Part shown: in pieces, positions 20,306 through 21,112 of the stretch
Layout: every line of letters begins with the position of its first letter
Position numbering within the stretch: position 1 is the stretch's first letter
From: JAZDHV01 sp043810355
Lineage (GTDB): Archaea > Nanobdellota > Nanobdellia > Woesearchaeales > JAGVYU01
Assembly: GCA_043810355.1 (NCBI GenBank)
Contig: JBDROB010000003.1
Coordinates: 1-21,112, forward strand
Direction: 5' to 3'
Length of the DNA: 21,112 bases
Made by a program: the position numbers and the translations under genes
Notes under the pieces: generated by a model
What the model was told of the DNA's origin: nothing
What the model saw: the letters and a program-made list of their open reading frames with translations, nothing else
Database searches by the model: none

Positions 20306-21112
20306 TGTATAAACTAAATTATATGAAAAGGGTATGGATTGTTAAACATTATTTGAAAGGGATCTCTAGTACTAAATTAGCAAACGCTCAGTCTATTACT
20401 CCAAGAACTGTGCAGAAGCTAGTGAAACTATACAATCATTTTGGTTGGGATGGCTTAAAGGATCATAAAACTGGTAGGCCTGAGACTAATCTCAGCAAGA
20501 ATGCTGAGGTTATCATTCTTCATCTTAGACGTTTTGGTTATGGTGCTGTTCGTATTGAGCAACTGCTTAAACTAAGAGGTTTTCTTATTAGTCATAGGCA
20601 AATAGAAAAAGTCCTTCTAAGACATGGTTTGATTGAGCCAAACAAGAAGAAGCAAAAGCCTAGAAAGTGGGTGAGGTATGAAATGCCAAACCCTAATGAC
20701 TTGTGGCATACTGACTGGACGTATGATCCTTTTTCTGGACGGCAACTAAGCGTTTACATAGATGACAGGACAAGGTTAATCACCAGCTATGGAATATTCC
20801 AAAGAGCCACAGCAGAAAACACAATAGCATTATTAAAAACAGGCATAGCCAGTTATGGCAAGCCAAAAACTGTGATGACTGATCATGGCACACAATATTA
20901 TGCTCCAAGACAGGAGTGTAAACAAGAAAACACCCAATTCAGAATAACACTTGATGCACTAGGCATCAAACACTACCTAGCCAGAATTAACAGGCCTCAA
21001 ACGAATGGTAAAGTAGAAAGGTGGTTCCTAACATACAAAACAGAATACAGCACAGGAAGCTTCCAAAACATAGCAGAATTCATCACACACTACAACCAAC
21101 ACAGACCACACA
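20305..21112 (+). CDS. DDE transposase, IS481/IS3 superfamily (3' end outside window)
   Basis: 269 codons to the edge, no stop. The N-terminal third is helix-turn-helix (about 8-60, ISSTKLANAQSITPRTVQKL). The rve-type catalytic core follows: first Asp in LWHTDWTYD (D137), second in VMTDHGTQYY (D193), and Glu in QTNGKVERWF (E238), all present; the D-E spacing is somewhat longer than the usual 35 because of a Cys-containing insert (APRQECKQENTQ). The frame is intact so far, and the last residues (ITHYNQHRPH) are the usual family pattern near the end, so only a short tail is missing. The ATG at 20305 is preceded by GGTGAGG. Confidence 0.9.
   Translation, partial: MYKLNYMKRVWIVKHYLKGISSTKLANAQSITPRTVQKLVKLYNHFGWDGLKDHKTGRPETNLSKNAEVIILHLRRFGYGAVRIEQLLKLRGFLISHRQIEKVLLRHGLIEPNKKKQKPRKWVRYEMPNPNDLWHTDWTYDPFSGRQLSVYIDDRTRLITSYGIFQRATAENTIALLKTGIASYGKPKTVMTDHGTQYYAPRQECKQENTQFRITLDALGIKHYLARINRPQTNGKVERWFLTYKTEYSTGSFQNIAEFITHYNQHRPH

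Larger units (their letters stand above)
20253..21112 (+). mobile_element. Insertion sequence, IS481/IS3-like, left part
   Basis: Contains a DDE transposase running off the right edge. The left end is proposed at TGTGCTATCACGTTTTTAGT (20253-20272), which has the TGT start and form of IS481-type terminal repeats; without the right end it cannot be confirmed. It lies about 20 bases beyond the TATA box of tRNA-Ser(GGA), leaving that promoter intact. Confidence 0.6.

Overview
The window looks like a DPANN-type archaeon, most like the Woesearchaeota/Pacearchaeota group. Evidence: an archaeal histone plus a second small histone-fold protein, an archaeal-type glutamyl-tRNA synthetase, TATA boxes about 25-30 bases before starts (many transcripts probably leaderless), an N-terminal KRGQVT-type pilin-like membrane anchor, tRNA genes without encoded CCA and with bulge-helix-bulge (BHB) introns, and AT-rich DNA. 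The lineage is an inference from these traits, not from a database search.

Layout. 1-57 is the start of a small leftward gene cut by the edge, with a perfect inverted repeat directly before it. 163-362 holds a tRNA-Ala with two introns and a 16-base duplicate of its 3' end. 400-600 is non-coding with strong inverted repeats. 680-2960 holds a histone, gltX and a second histone-fold protein. 2947-3985 is a leftward pair of coiled-coil proteins of unknown function. 4288-4436 is a tRNA-Met with two introns. 4566-9339 encodes two cell-surface proteins, one with two peptidoglycan-binding-like domains, facing a small NlpC/P60-like putative lipoprotein (9342-10145). 10348-12244 holds a tiny zinc-binding protein, a two-helix channel with an odd filter and an LPLAT acyltransferase. 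12311-12438 is a tRNA-Ser(CGA). 12452-13365 is a HepT/MntA toxin-antitoxin pair behind a 21-bp-phased operator. 13439-14580 holds a YhcH-like and a MarC-like protein. 14679-15616 is a winged-helix regulator plus a polytopic membrane protein, divergent from a MacB-like ABC operon (15732-19089). 19179-19320 is a tRNA-Glu, 19412-19939 an unrecognised gene, 20013-20198 a tRNA-Ser(GGA) with three introns, and from about 20253 to the edge an IS481/IS3-like insertion sequence.

The most striking feature is the tRNA set. All five tRNA genes are interrupted, with eleven inferred introns in total. Every one has an intron at the same place in the T-loop (59/60), with the same four-base-pair BHB core (TTCA in the exon pairing with TGAA in the intron). 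Three also have D-loop introns and three have anticodon-loop introns. Removing the introns gives ordinary 74-75 base class I and 84 base class II tRNAs.

The remaining genes form small functional groups: translation and chromatin (histones, gltX, tRNAs), envelope (pilin-like anchor protein, peptidoglycan-binding-like protein, NlpC/P60-like protein, MacB-like exporter with an extracytoplasmic partner), and mobile or defence DNA (HepT/MntA, insertion sequence, tRNA 3'-end duplication).
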